64,000 bases of DNA. It comes from an uncultured Bacteroidales bacterium. Lineage in GTDB: Bacteria > Bacteroidota > Bacteroidia > Bacteroidales > Muribaculaceae. The translations under genes were made by a program, and so were the position numbers. The stretch lies in contig CACYVC010000011.1 of assembly GCA_902777835.1 (NCBI GenBank), forward strand, positions 1 through 64,000, written 5' to 3'. Shown one piece after another: positions 1 to 8,276 of the stretch. The notes beneath the pieces are model-generated. The model saw nothing but the letters and a program-made list of their open reading frames with translations, had not been told where the DNA came from and ran no database searches. Each line of letters opens with the position of its first letter. The stretch's first letter is position 1.

Positions 1-42
1 GCAAACGGCAAATAATGCCATAATAGTTAAAAATCTCTTCAT
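1..42 (-). CDS. Start of an exported protein (cut by window edge)
   Basis: The complement from 42 down to 1 begins with ATG and reads MKRFLTIMALFAVC: a positively charged start followed by a hydrophobic run ending in Cys, as in a Sec or lipoprotein signal peptide. Only 14 codons are inside the window, so the product cannot be named. A consensus promoter (CAAAGTTA on the plus strand at 169-176) lies upstream in the right orientation, which supports a real gene diverging from mce. Confidence 0.6.
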   Translation of the reverse strand, partial: MKRFLTIMALFAVC

Positions 43-168
43 ATAATACTATTTTTCACCACTTTACCAATCGTAATCGTGGCTGGTTATGTGTTAATGT
101 TTTAATTCTGATTAAAAATATGTTCTAAAAAAATCAAAAGGCATTAACGCCAATTCTTCGAATTGTCG

Positions 169-198
169 CAAAGTTACAAAATAAAATATGTATTCAAA
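169..198 (-). promoter_or_regulatory. Bacteroidota promoter for the exported gene at the left edge
   Basis: On the minus strand TAACTTTG occupies 176-169 and TTTG occupies 198-195, 18 bases upstream. This matches the Bacteroidota -33/-7 arrangement (TTTG, about 19 bases, TAnnTTTG). The inferred 5' leader of the gene starting at 42 is about 120 nt. Confidence 0.6.
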
Positions 199-294
199 CA
201 AATTATTGATAAAAAATTATTTCATTTGACTTCTTTAATTCCTTTTTTCACAAACATTATACCTTTAGTACACCTTATATAAATAAAAAATTTG

Positions 295-302
295 TACCTT
301 TG
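295..302 (+). promoter_or_regulatory. -7 promoter element for mce operon
   Basis: TACCTTTG fits TAnnTTTG and lies about 60 bases upstream of the mce start codon. No clear TTTG is seen at the -33 position. The genes downstream (mce to the OadB-type subunit) are closely spaced and could all be read from here. Confidence 0.55.
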
Positions 303-363
303 CACGTCTTTTTAGGTAATCATTAATTAACTAATAATATAAACTTCTTATTAACAATTTATT

Positions 364-783
364 ATGGACATTTCACACATCGAACACGTTGGTATAGCAG
401 TCACAAGCCTTGACGAGGCTATACCTTTCTATGAGAAATTTCTCGGTTTCAAATGCTTCGCAATCGAAGAGGTAGAGGATCAGCACGTACGCACCGCTTT
501 CTTCAAAGTTGGTCAGACCAAGATTGAGCTTCTTGAGGCAACCAGCCCCGACAGCGCTATCGCCAAGTTCATTGAGAAGAACGGTGGCCGTGGTGGCATC
601 CAGCACATTGCATTCTGCGTGCAGGATGGAGTTGCCAACGCACTCCAGGAGATTCAGGACAAGGACGGCCGCGTTCTCGACAAGGCTCCCCGCAAGGGCG
701 CTGAGGGCTTGAACATCGCCTTCGTTCACCCAAAGACTTCGGCTGGCGCTCTCGTTGAGCTTTGCGAAGACCCCAACAAATAA
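364..783 (+). CDS. mce: Methylmalonyl-CoA epimerase
   Basis: 139-residue glyoxalase/VOC-fold protein. It converts (R)- and (S)-methylmalonyl-CoA, linking methylmalonyl-CoA mutase to the decarboxylase encoded downstream. The N-terminal IEHVGIAV carries the first metal-ligand His, IQHIAFCV near residue 80 the second, and VELCE near the C-terminus the acidic ligand, in the order usual for the family. Length is normal. It is the first gene of the methylmalonyl-CoA decarboxylase cluster, 27 bases upstream of the carboxyltransferase gene. This places it in the succinate-propionate pathway. Confidence 0.93.
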   Translation: MDISHIEHVGIAVTSLDEAIPFYEKFLGFKCFAIEEVEDQHVRTAFFKVGQTKIELLEATSPDSAIAKFIEKNGGRGGIQHIAFCVQDGVANALQEIQDKDGRVLDKAPRKGAEGLNIAFVHPKTSAGALVELCEDPNK

Positions 784-810
784 GAATCACTCAATACAAT
801 TCAAATAAAA

Positions 811-2424
811 ATGAGTAAACAACTCGAAAAAATTCAACAACTCATCGACATGCGTGCTAAGGCACGCGTGGGTGGTGGCGAGAAAGCCATTGCCAAGCAG
901 CATGAGAAGGGCAAATATACTGCCCGTGAGAGAATCAATATGCTCCTTGACCCAGGCAGTTTTGAGGAACTTGACATGTTTGTGCAGCACCGTTGCACCA
1001 ACTTCGGCCAGGAGAAGAAAACGTTCCTCGGCGATGGCGTGGTAACCGGCTACGGTACCGTTGACGGTCGCCTCGTCTATGTCTTCGCTCAAGACTTCAC
1101 CGTGATTGGTGGCTCACTAGGCGAGGCCATGGCATGGAAGATGTGCAAGGTTATGGATCTTGCCATGAAGCAGGGTGCTCCTGTTGTAGGTCTTAACGAC
1201 TCAGGTGGCGCTCGCATCCCAGAAGGCATCAATTCACTGGCAGGTTATGCCGAGATTTTCCAGCGCAACATCGACGCTAGTGGTGTAGTTCCCCAAATTT
1301 CTGCTATTCTCGGCCCATGTGCTGGAGGTGCAGTTTATTCTCCCGCCCTCACTGACTTTACTCTCATGGCAAAGGGCACTTCATTCATGTTCCTCACTGG
1401 TCCTGCTGTTGTTAAGACCGTTCTTGGCGAGGACGTGACACAAGAGCAACTGGGTGGCGCTACAGTACACGCTCAGAAGAGTGGTGTTACCCATTTCGCT
1501 TGCGACACCGAAGATGAGGTTATCGAGACCATCAAGCGCCTCTTAAGCTACATGCCAAGCAACAACATGGAAGAAGCTCCACGCCGCGAGTGCAACGATC
1601 CTATCGACCGCGTTGAGGATGCCCTTAATAACATCATCCCTGAAAGCCCCAACGATCCTTACAACATGTATGACGTAATTGGTGCTATCGTTGATAATGG
1701 CGAGTTCCTTGAGGTTCACAAAGACTTTGCTAAGAACATCATCGTTGGTTTTGCTCGTTTCAATGGTCAAAGCGTCGGCGTGGTTGCCAACCAGCCACAG
1801 CACATGGCAGGTGTGCTTGACGTTAACGCCTCGAAGAAAGGCGGACGCTTCGTACGCTTCTGCGACGCATTCAATATTCCATTGGTTACTCTTGTTGACG
1901 TGCCTGGATTCCTTCCCGGTACCGGTCAAGAGTACAATGCTGTTATCCTCAATGGCGCTAAGTTGCTCTACGCCTACGGCGAGGCTACTGTGCCCAAGGT
2001 TACAGTTACCCTGCGCAAGAGCTACGGTGGTAGTCACATCGTGATGAGCTGCAAGCAGCTGCGTGGCGACATGAACTATGCTTGGCCAAGCGCCGAGATC
2101 GCTGTGATGGGTGCCGCTGGTGCCGCTGGTATTCTCTATGCTAAGGACATGAAGGCCGCCAAGACTGCCGCTGCCGAGGCTAAAGAAGCTGGCGACGAGG
2201 CTAAGGCTAAAGAGATTATGGAAGAGAACAAGAAGTTCATCGCCGAGAAAGAGCAAGAGTACAACGACCTCTTCTGCACTCCATTCAATGCCGCTAAATA
2301 TGGTTATATCGACGACGTTATTGAACCTCGCAACACTCGCTTCCGCGTGATTCGCGCTCTCGAGCAACTCCGCACCAAGAAATACATCAACCCTGCCAAG
2401 AAGCACGGCAACATTCCATTGTAA
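811..2424 (+). CDS. mmdA: Methylmalonyl-CoA decarboxylase / acyl-CoA carboxylase carboxyltransferase subunit
   Basis: 537-residue carboxyltransferase of the crotonase fold. It transfers the carboxyl group of methylmalonyl-CoA to the biotin of the carrier protein. The N-terminal half contains the acyl-CoA oxyanion region GGARIPEGINSLAGY, and the C-terminal half has VPGFLPGTGQEY and the KSYGGSHIVM region, all typical. A charged, Ala/Glu/Lys-rich stretch near residues 445-485 is a family-specific insertion. The neighbours (epimerase, OadG- and OadB-type subunits, biotin carrier) indicate a sodium-pumping decarboxylase rather than an ATP-dependent propionyl-CoA carboxylase, because no biotin carboxylase gene is present in the window. 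Confidence 0.9.
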   Translation: MSKQLEKIQQLIDMRAKARVGGGEKAIAKQHEKGKYTARERINMLLDPGSFEELDMFVQHRCTNFGQEKKTFLGDGVVTGYGTVDGRLVYVFAQDFTVIGGSLGEAMAWKMCKVMDLAMKQGAPVVGLNDSGGARIPEGINSLAGYAEIFQRNIDASGVVPQISAILGPCAGGAVYSPALTDFTLMAKGTSFMFLTGPAVVKTVLGEDVTQEQLGGATVHAQKSGVTHFACDTEDEVIETIKRLLSYMPSNNMEEAPRRECNDPIDRVEDALNNIIPESPNDPYNMYDVIGAIVDNGEFLEVHKDFAKNIIVGFARFNGQSVGVVANQPQHMAGVLDVNASKKGGRFVRFCDAFNIPLVTLVDVPGFLPGTGQEYNAVILNGAKLLYAYGEATVPKVTVTLRKSYGGSHIVMSCKQLRGDMNYAWPSAEIAVMGAAGAAGILYAKDMKAAKTAAAEAKEAGDEAKAKEIMEENKKFIAEKEQEYNDLFCTPFNAAKYGYIDDVIEPRNTRFRVIRALEQLRTKKYINPAKKHGNIPL

Positions 2425-2447
2425 TTCCTATTCAACGATTTGTCAAA

Positions 2448-3482
2448 ATGAATAAGAAAATATTATTGACACTTATTGCTGTAGTTGTTGCTATCACCGC
2501 TAGCGCTCAAGGGCGACTTGACTTGCGCATCAACGAGGTGATGGTTCAGAACGATAGCAACTATGTTGACCAAGATGGCCACCGTGCGGCATGGATTGAG
2601 ATTTTCAATGCATCACACAGCACCAATGCCATCGAGAAGATGTTTATCACCACCTATAAGCAAGATTTCATTCAAAACTACTTCAAAGTTGAGGAGCAGA
2701 AGAGCAACAAGAAGCGCAATCAACTCTTGAATGAACTTGCCGAGAAGCACGGTGATAGTATCTATGTGATTCCCAGAGGTGATGTTGACACTAAGGTTAA
2801 GCCACGCTCGCACGTAGTGTTCTTTGCCGATGGCAAAGATGCTAATGGCACCTTCCACCTGCCCTTCGTGCTTGAGGCTGGCAAAGACAACTACATCGCC
2901 CTCTACGACGTGAATGGTGACCTCGTTGACGAAGTAATTGTTCCCGCAAGTCTACCTGCCGACAACTCTTTTGCAAGAACTAGCGAAGACGCTATAGACC
3001 TGCACAAGAATTCGAGAAGCTTTGACGAGAGCGAGTGGCAAGTGCGTGATGGACAAAGTGAGGCTAATGCTATCACTCCCGCCAAGTTCAACGCTCGTCC
3101 CGTTAACGAGAACATCCAAAAGTTCAAGGATGAAGATGGCACAGGTATCTGGCTCACACTCATGTCAATGGGAGTAGTTTTCAGCGCTCTGCTCATGCTT
3201 TACATCCTGTTCAAGCTCTTTGGAAAATTCTTTACTTCAAAAGACAAGAAGAAAGAGGACGAAGTTGTTGACAAAGCTATTGACAATGAACCCACAGTCG
3301 AATCACAACCCCAAGGTGATGACGAGGTTATTGCAGCAATCTGTATGGCACTCTATCAACACTTTAATGCTCACGATGAGGAAAGTGGCGTTCTCACCTT
3401 CGACCGCTCACAGCAGCATGGTGCATGGGGTTCAAAGGGGAACCTTCTACGTCACCGCCCCACACTTCAAAAGAATCATTAA
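2448..3482 (+). CDS. OadG-family decarboxylase gamma subunit with N-terminal lamin-tail domain
   Basis: 344 residues. A signal peptide (residues 1-20, ending ASAQG) is followed by an exported lamin-tail-like domain (LRINEVMVQND, then AWIEIFNAS, to about residue 200). Next come one membrane helix near 228-250 (IWLTLMSMGVVFSALLML) and a charged cytoplasmic tail. The helix plus tail corresponds to the small OadG/MmdC subunit that anchors the carboxyltransferase to the membrane beta subunit. The lamin-tail fusion is commonly seen in Bacteroidales. The C-terminus AWGSKGNLLRHRP fits the W-SK-LR-P ending I recall for homologues, so I read this frame as intact. Confidence 0.78.
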   Translation: MNKKILLTLIAVVVAITASAQGRLDLRINEVMVQNDSNYVDQDGHRAAWIEIFNASHSTNAIEKMFITTYKQDFIQNYFKVEEQKSNKKRNQLLNELAEKHGDSIYVIPRGDVDTKVKPRSHVVFFADGKDANGTFHLPFVLEAGKDNYIALYDVNGDLVDEVIVPASLPADNSFARTSEDAIDLHKNSRSFDESEWQVRDGQSEANAITPAKFNARPVNENIQKFKDEDGTGIWLTLMSMGVVFSALLMLYILFKLFGKFFTSKDKKKEDEVVDKAIDNEPTVESQPQGDDEVIAAICMALYQHFNAHDEESGVLTFDRSQQHGAWGSKGNLLRHRPTLQKNH

Positions 3483-3508
3483 TCACTAACATTTAATTTG
3501 TTTTATCA

Positions 3509-3903
3509 ATGAAAGAATATAAGTATAAAATCAATGGTCACGAATACAAAGTAAATGTTGGTGACATTGAGATGAACTCGAGGAAGAGAAGGCCATCAAG
3601 CCTGTTGTCAAGAGAGTGGCACCAAGCAACGACGCTCCTGTAGCCGCTAAGCCTGCCGCTGCTAAGCCAGCTGCTGCAGCTGCAGCGGGCGACCATGTTA
3701 TCGCATCGCCACTGCCTGGCGTGATCAAAGAACTCCATGTCAAGGAAGGCCAGCAAGTGAAAGCTAGCGACGTGGTTTGCATACTCGAGGCCATGAAGAT
3801 GGGCAACGAGATTCATGCAGGCAAAGACGGCGTAGTGAAATCTATTAACGTAGCTCTCGAAGAATCGGTTCAAGAGGGTACCACCATCATGATTATCGCA
3901 TAA
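3509..3903 (+). pseudogene. Biotin carboxyl carrier subunit, disrupted by an out-of-frame deletion
   Basis: A start at 3509 reads MKEYKYKINGHEYKVNVGDIE, the usual N-terminus of Bacteroidota biotin carriers. This frame then goes out of phase and stops at 3638-3640. The remainder, ELEEEKAIKPVVKRVAP, the Ala/Pro/Lys linker and the biotinyl domain with EAMKMG (Lys is the biotin site) and a normal C-terminus, continues in another frame from 3571 to 3903. The junction is at about 3569-3574. Homologues normally have some 15 residues here (a second VNG-type strand), and the frame change requires a loss of 3n+1 bases. A start at 3616 would give a free biotinyl domain. A sequencing or assembly error is possible. 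Confidence 0.72.
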
Positions 3904-3907
3904 AACT

Positions 3908-5062
3908 ATGGTACTATTAAATATAGCTGAAAACCTGAAGCAATTCTGGGAATTCACGGGCTTCTACAACGTAACGTTGTCGCCCGAGAGCTTGATTATG
4001 CTCTGCGTAGGTCTATTCTTTATCTACCTCGCTATTAAGCATAATTTCGAGCCAATGCTGCTGGTGCCAATTGGTTTTGGTATTCTTATTGGCAACATCC
4101 CCTTCCAGCCAGGTAACGAAATAGGTATCTACGAGGAGGGATCTGTGCTCAACATCCTGTATCAAGGCGTTCGTCAAGGATGGTATCCACCTCTCATTTT
4201 CCTGGGTATTGGTGCGATGACCGATTTCTCGGCTTTACTTGCAAACCCCAAGCTTATGCTCGTGGGTGCTGCTGCACAGTTTGGTATCTTTGGTGCTTAT
4301 ATGGTAGCCCTGGCCATGGGATTCATGCCTGACCAGGCTGGTGCAATCGCCATCATTGGTGGTGCCGATGGTCCTACCGCCATCTTCCTGTCGTCGAAAC
4401 TCGCTCCCAACTTGATGGGTGCCATTGCAGTTTCGGCCTACAGTTACATGGCGCTCGTGCCAGTGATTCAGCCGCCCATCATGCGACTGCTCACTACCAA
4501 GAAGGAGCGCCTCATACGCATGAAACCCGCTCGCAAAGTTTCACAGACAGAGAAGATTATCTTCCCCATCGTAGGTCTTATCCTCACTTGCTTCTTTGTG
4601 CCTAGTGGCCTGCCACTGCTCGGCATGCTGTTCTTCGGCAATCTTTTGCGTGAGAGCGGTGTGACTACCCGCCTTGCCAAGACTGCCAGCAATGCTATGA
4701 CCGACATGGTTACCATCGTTCTAGGTATGTGTGTGGGTGCTTCTACTCAGGCTACAGAGTTCCTCACCAGCGACACCATCAAGATTTTCGCTCTTGGTTT
4801 CATGGCATTTATCATCGCCACCACCTCGGGTGTTCTCTTCGTGAAGATATTCAACCTGCTGTTGCCCAAGCACAAGAAGTTGAATCCTTTGATTGGTAAC
4901 GCCGGTGTAAGCGCTGTGCCTATGGCAGCACGCATCAGCAACGACCAGGGTCTCAAGGCCGATCCAAGCAACTATCTGCTCATGCACGCCATGGGTCCAA
5001 ACGTTGCGGGTGTAATCGGCTCAGCTGTAGCCGCTGGTGTATTGCTCGGCTTCCTCGGATAA
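3908..5062 (+). CDS. Sodium-pumping decarboxylase beta subunit (OadB/MmdB/GcdB family)
   Basis: 384-residue polytopic membrane protein with about nine hydrophobic segments. It decarboxylates carboxybiotin and exports Na+, conserving the energy of methylmalonyl-CoA decarboxylation. The conserved GGADGPTAIFLSSKLAP segment (near residue 150, with the Asp essential for Na+ coupling in the family) and the NAGVSAVPMAAR segment near residue 334 are present. It starts 4 bases after the biotin carrier stop and is the last gene of the cluster. A hairpin terminator follows. Confidence 0.92.
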   Translation: MVLLNIAENLKQFWEFTGFYNVTLSPESLIMLCVGLFFIYLAIKHNFEPMLLVPIGFGILIGNIPFQPGNEIGIYEEGSVLNILYQGVRQGWYPPLIFLGIGAMTDFSALLANPKLMLVGAAAQFGIFGAYMVALAMGFMPDQAGAIAIIGGADGPTAIFLSSKLAPNLMGAIAVSAYSYMALVPVIQPPIMRLLTTKKERLIRMKPARKVSQTEKIIFPIVGLILTCFFVPSGLPLLGMLFFGNLLRESGVTTRLAKTASNAMTDMVTIVLGMCVGASTQATEFLTSDTIKIFALGFMAFIIATTSGVLFVKIFNLLLPKHKKLNPLIGNAGVSAVPMAARISNDQGLKADPSNYLLMHAMGPNVAGVIGSAVAAGVLLGFLG

Positions 5063-5084
5063 TAAACCAATCCTCTATAATATT

Positions 5085-5120
5085 AAATAAGGTGTGTCCA
5101 CATGATGCACCTTATTTTTG
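5085..5120 (+). terminator. Rho-independent terminator after the decarboxylase cluster
   Basis: AATAAGGTG (5086-5094) pairs with CACCTTATT (5108-5116) around a 13-base loop and runs into a T-rich tract. It lies 23 bases after the OadB-type stop codon. Confidence 0.75.
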
Positions 5121-5137
5121 TGGCACGCCTTTTGTAT

Positions 5138-5190
5138 AACTGATAACTGACAACTCATAACTAACAACTGATAACTAACAACTGATAACT
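5138..5190 (+). repeat. Heptad block abutting the DUF445 start codon
   Basis: Seven consecutive 7-mers in register (AACTGAT, AACTGAC, AACTCAT, AACTAAC, AACTGAT, AACTAAC, AACTGAT) plus AACT lead directly into the ATG at 5191. See the heptad finding. Confidence 0.85.
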
Positions 5191-6099
5191 ATGCTTCAAT
5201 ATCTATCTGGCCCAGTTCTTGGCGCGGTGATTGGTTATATAACCAACGATATTGCTATTAGGATGCTTTTCCGTCCTCACAAGGCAAAGTATATATGTGG
5301 CGTGCACGTGCCTTTCACCCCTGGCATCATTCCCAAGGAGAAGGGGCGCATTGCAAGTGCCATTGGCGGAGCTATAAGCGAAAACCTGATGAACAAGGAA
5401 GTGCTGGAGAAGACGCTACTCAGCGAGGATATGCTCGACAAGATACGCCTCGCCATCGACGATTTTTTCTACACTCAACTCAATAACGACGAGACTGTTG
5501 AGCAGTTTGCAGCACATTACCTAACCGAAGAAGAGATTGCTGCAATGCGCGAGAGCACTTGCGACGAGATTGCTAAACTCATCACTGCCAAGTTACGTGA
5601 CCGCGCCATAGGCACCACCATTGCCCATGCCGCCACACAACACGTTATTGACAAGACGCGTAGCAGTGTGGCCGGCAAAATCAAGGCAGAAAAGCTAATT
5701 GAAGCCATCGCATCGCCCATCGAGAGCAAACTTGCATCGCACATCAACGAAGTGTTAAATGATCAAGCTCCAGTCATGGCGACAAGAATAGTATATACTG
5801 AGGCCGATAAGCTCCTTAATTTGCCCATGCGCCAGCTCTTTGATGGACACGAAAAGCAGCTCGAGCAAGCCAAAAGTAGCATCGTGAGCATCTACCGCAC
5901 CATCATCAGCGACCACCTGCCACGCATTCTCGAGGGCATAAACATCAGCCGCATTGTCGAGACACGAATCAACGAAATGGACATGGATGAGGCAGAGCAA
6001 ATCATCCTCACTGTTATGAAAAAAGAACTCCGTGCCATCGTTTGGCTAGGCGCCCTTCTTGGCTCTATAATGGGAACGGTAATGATGTTTGTCAATTAA
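5191..6099 (+). CDS. DUF445 family membrane-associated protein
   Basis: 302 residues. The N-terminus YLSGPVLGAVIGYITNDIAIRMLFRP followed by VPFTPGIIPKEKGRIA is the signature of DUF445 (YheB-like) proteins. There is an N-terminal hydrophobic helix, a long mostly helical, charged middle, and a C-terminal hydrophobic helix (WLGALLGSIMGTVMMFV). The family has no established function. The gene stands alone between a terminator and a second terminator. The start codon abuts a heptad repeat, so no ordinary ribosome-binding site is visible. Confidence 0.85.
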   Translation: MLQYLSGPVLGAVIGYITNDIAIRMLFRPHKAKYICGVHVPFTPGIIPKEKGRIASAIGGAISENLMNKEVLEKTLLSEDMLDKIRLAIDDFFYTQLNNDETVEQFAAHYLTEEEIAAMRESTCDEIAKLITAKLRDRAIGTTIAHAATQHVIDKTRSSVAGKIKAEKLIEAIASPIESKLASHINEVLNDQAPVMATRIVYTEADKLLNLPMRQLFDGHEKQLEQAKSSIVSIYRTIISDHLPRILEGINISRIVETRINEMDMDEAEQIILTVMKKELRAIVWLGALLGSIMGTVMMFVN

Positions 6100-6176
6100 G
6101 CTAAAAATGAATAACATGAAACGAGCAAACTAAGCAATAGATATCTTGCCGTTTAATGTTTATCATTAAATATCCA

Positions 6177-6222
6177 ACAACCAATGCTGCAATTTGGCAT
6201 TGGTTATTGGTTATTGTTTTTT
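6177..6222 (+). terminator. Terminator after DUF445 gene
   Basis: CAACCAATGC (about 6178-6187) pairs with GCATTGGTTA (about 6198-6207) with one mismatch, and a TTTTTT run follows near 6217-6222. Confidence 0.65.
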
Positions 6223-6262
6223 GTAATCAAATCTGCACAAGCCATAAAACTATAGTAGATTC

Positions 6263-6293
6263 TTGTACATTTAAATTATTCTCACTACATTTG
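6263..6293 (+). promoter_or_regulatory. Promoter of the exported protein gene at 6320
   Basis: TACATTTG at 6286-6293 with TTG at 6263-6265, 20 bases upstream. The start codon lies 26 bases downstream of the -7 element. Confidence 0.6.
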
Positions 6294-6319
6294 TAGCATT
6301 AAATAAAACTTTTGCTACT

Positions 6320-7360
6320 ATGAGAACTAAATTTTTACTTTTGGCATTATGTGCTATTATGATGCCGCTTACTAGTATGGGGCAAGTAAACTTATCAAAT
6401 CTAGTGCCCAATGAGGACCCAGTGAATAATGACGTTGCTAAAGCGCTGTTAAGCAAAGCTTATATGCACAGCCCATCGTTGCTGAGCAACACTAAGGTGT
6501 GGCTTACATCGGCCTTTGAGATTGAGCGAACTTCAAAACAGAAAGATGGTTCTCGCGTTAGTGCTATCACCACAGCAATGGTATGCATGGCCAGATATAG
6601 TAATCTACCCACTGAGTACTATCTCGTTACCGTACAGGGCAATAAAGTCATTGATGGCGCATTATTGGGATACAATGGCGATGCTACAATTCTTGAAATG
6701 AGATTTCCAAATGATGAAATACGTTATAAGCCAAACCTGAAAATCGACTTTGAGTTTGTGGGCGACACCGTAAAAACTACAAGAGAATACCGATTCTTCT
6801 CTACCGCAAGAGGAGGTGCTTGGTTCAATAAAGATGGTACAATTTACAACTCTTTTGTCGTCAACAAAGATGGAACAATTAAGCAAGTAGCACCAATCGC
6901 TACTGCCATACAAGAAGATGGCGATGCCAACTATTTGAACAAAGACCGTAAACCCACGACATACCACACAACCAGCGGTGAGTTCTATCCAATAGGCATG
7001 AAAGTACTGACAATGTCACAAACCCCTGCATGCCAGCCACTCAACATGGAAGAACTTAACAAAGAAGCTGGAGAGATGATGGCAATAGCAGCAGAAGTAG
7101 ATGAAAACGACACCGATACCCCAGCCGCACTAAGCGTCATCGAGTTTGCCAAGTGGAGCTTCAACCTGGGCATGCGCCACAGCGAGGAGTACCTCACTTG
7201 GATAGCAAACAATCCCAACACGCAGCATTTCTCCCTTTTCATTGAAACCATTGTGAGCGAAAACGAGAACAATGAGCTTGAATGGATAACAGAGAGCATC
7301 AAAAAACTCAAAGATGACAATGCTCGCAAGTACTGGGAAAATGCACTTAGCAAAGAATAA
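6320..7360 (+). CDS. Exported protein of unknown function
   Basis: 346 residues with a signal peptide of about 22 residues (MRTKFLLLALCAIMMPLTSMGQ). I do not recognise a family. The mature part has alternating polar beta-type segments (residues 45-190, with ATILEMRFPNDEIRY and FNKDGTIYNSFVVNKDGTIK) and a C-terminal helical, acidic region from about 250. It has its own promoter and is not tightly linked to its neighbours. Probably periplasmic; no catalytic motif is visible. Confidence 0.7.
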   Translation: MRTKFLLLALCAIMMPLTSMGQVNLSNLVPNEDPVNNDVAKALLSKAYMHSPSLLSNTKVWLTSAFEIERTSKQKDGSRVSAITTAMVCMARYSNLPTEYYLVTVQGNKVIDGALLGYNGDATILEMRFPNDEIRYKPNLKIDFEFVGDTVKTTREYRFFSTARGGAWFNKDGTIYNSFVVNKDGTIKQVAPIATAIQEDGDANYLNKDRKPTTYHTTSGEFYPIGMKVLTMSQTPACQPLNMEELNKEAGEMMAIAAEVDENDTDTPAALSVIEFAKWSFNLGMRHSEEYLTWIANNPNTQHFSLFIETIVSENENNELEWITESIKKLKDDNARKYWENALSKE

Positions 7361-7377
7361 TGCGCTTTGCGCAAGGT

Positions 7378-7441
7378 TAGATTATAGTTGAGAGGAGAGA
7401 CCACGTTCCACCTTCCACCGATAAACGATAAACGAAAAGCT
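7378..7441 (+). repeat. Heptad block before the patatin gene
   Basis: In-register 7-mers TAGATTA, TAGTTGA, GAGGAGA, GACCACG, TTCCACC, TTCCACC, GATAAAC, GATAAAC, GAAAAGC, then one T and the ATG at 7442. The words TTCCAC and GATAAAC recur at 48.6 and 51.9 kb. Confidence 0.8.
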
Positions 7442-8224
7442 ATGAACTATAAACTTGGTCTTGCCCTGAGCGGCGGTGGTGTGAGAGGTTTTGCCCATAT
7501 TGGGGCCTTAAGGGCTCTTGAGGATGTGGGCATAAAACCCGACATTATAGCTGGCGTGAGCGCAGGGAGCATAGTCGCCTCATTCTATGCTGCTGGAATG
7601 AGCGCTGATGAGATTTTTGAGATATTCAGTAGTGCTGATATGGGCAAGTTCCTACAAGTAGATATCTCCAAAAGCGGTTTCCTCAAACTTGACAAGTTCC
7701 GTAAGTTCATCGCCAAGAACCTGCCTGTTGAAAACATCGAGCAACTTACCTTACCCACCATCATTGGTGCTACTGATATCGAGAACCAGCAAGAGAAAGC
7801 ATTCACCACTGGCAGCATCGCTGAGAGAGTCATCGCCTCATGTAGCATTCCATTGGTTTTCAAACCAGTGAAAATTGATAAAACCTACTATGTGGATGGA
7901 GGTGTAATGCACAACTTACCATCTTACTACCTGCGACCACTGTGCGACACCGTTATTGGCATCAACGTGAGCCCATCGAAACTCGGTCCTATAAAGATGA
8001 ATGTGCGCTCTCTAGCTTATCGCACTTATAAAATGATGACCATGCGCAATGTGGAGGCCGACAAGCAACTATGCGACCTGCTGGTAGATATCGTCTCCAT
8101 TCAAGGTCACAGCACCTTCGACACTAGAGCCGCCAACAAGATAGCCCAAAAAGGATATTTCGAAACAATGAAAATCCTTAAAAACTCTCAACTCATAAAA
8201 GCACTTCGCGGAGATGAGAGGTGA
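7442..8224 (+). CDS. Patatin-like phospholipase (RssA type)
   Basis: 260 residues, cytoplasmic patatin-fold acyl hydrolase. The motifs are complete: oxyanion loop SGGGVRG (residues 10-16), nucleophile elbow GVSAGS with Ser40, and the DGG of the catalytic dyad (YYVDGGVMHNLP, mid-protein). The start at 7442 is chosen because MNYKLGLALSGGG matches the family N-terminus; 18 further codons upstream lie in the heptad block. The last codons (GDER, stop) fall in the next heptad block. Substrate unknown. Confidence 0.88.
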   Translation: MNYKLGLALSGGGVRGFAHIGALRALEDVGIKPDIIAGVSAGSIVASFYAAGMSADEIFEIFSSADMGKFLQVDISKSGFLKLDKFRKFIAKNLPVENIEQLTLPTIIGATDIENQQEKAFTTGSIAERVIASCSIPLVFKPVKIDKTYYVDGGVMHNLPSYYLRPLCDTVIGINVSPSKLGPIKMNVRSLAYRTYKMMTMRNVEADKQLCDLLVDIVSIQGHSTFDTRAANKIAQKGYFETMKILKNSQLIKALRGDER

Positions 8225-8276
8225 GATTTCATATCCACTTTAAAACCAAACGACAAACCATAAACAATAAACTAAA
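8213..8276 (+). repeat. Heptad block between patatin and GH13 genes
   Basis: 7-mers in one register: GATGAGA, GGTGAGA, TTTCATA, TCCACTT, TAAAACC, AAACGAC, AAACCAT, AAACAAT, AAACTAA, one A, then ATG at 8277. The first units contain the patatin stop codon. Confidence 0.75.

Noticed and set aside
1543..2406. Open frame of 287 codons antisense to mmdA
   Set aside because: A shadow of the conserved carboxyltransferase gene.
3400..3489. Possible frameshift at the 3' end of the OadG-type gene
   Set aside because: A second frame continues to 3489, but the in-frame C-terminus (W-SK-LR-P pattern) fits homologues as I recall them, so the gene is read as intact.
5138..5190. CRISPR array or classical tandem repeat
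   Set aside because: Units are 7 bases with no spacers and no Cas genes; the word varies while the period is kept.
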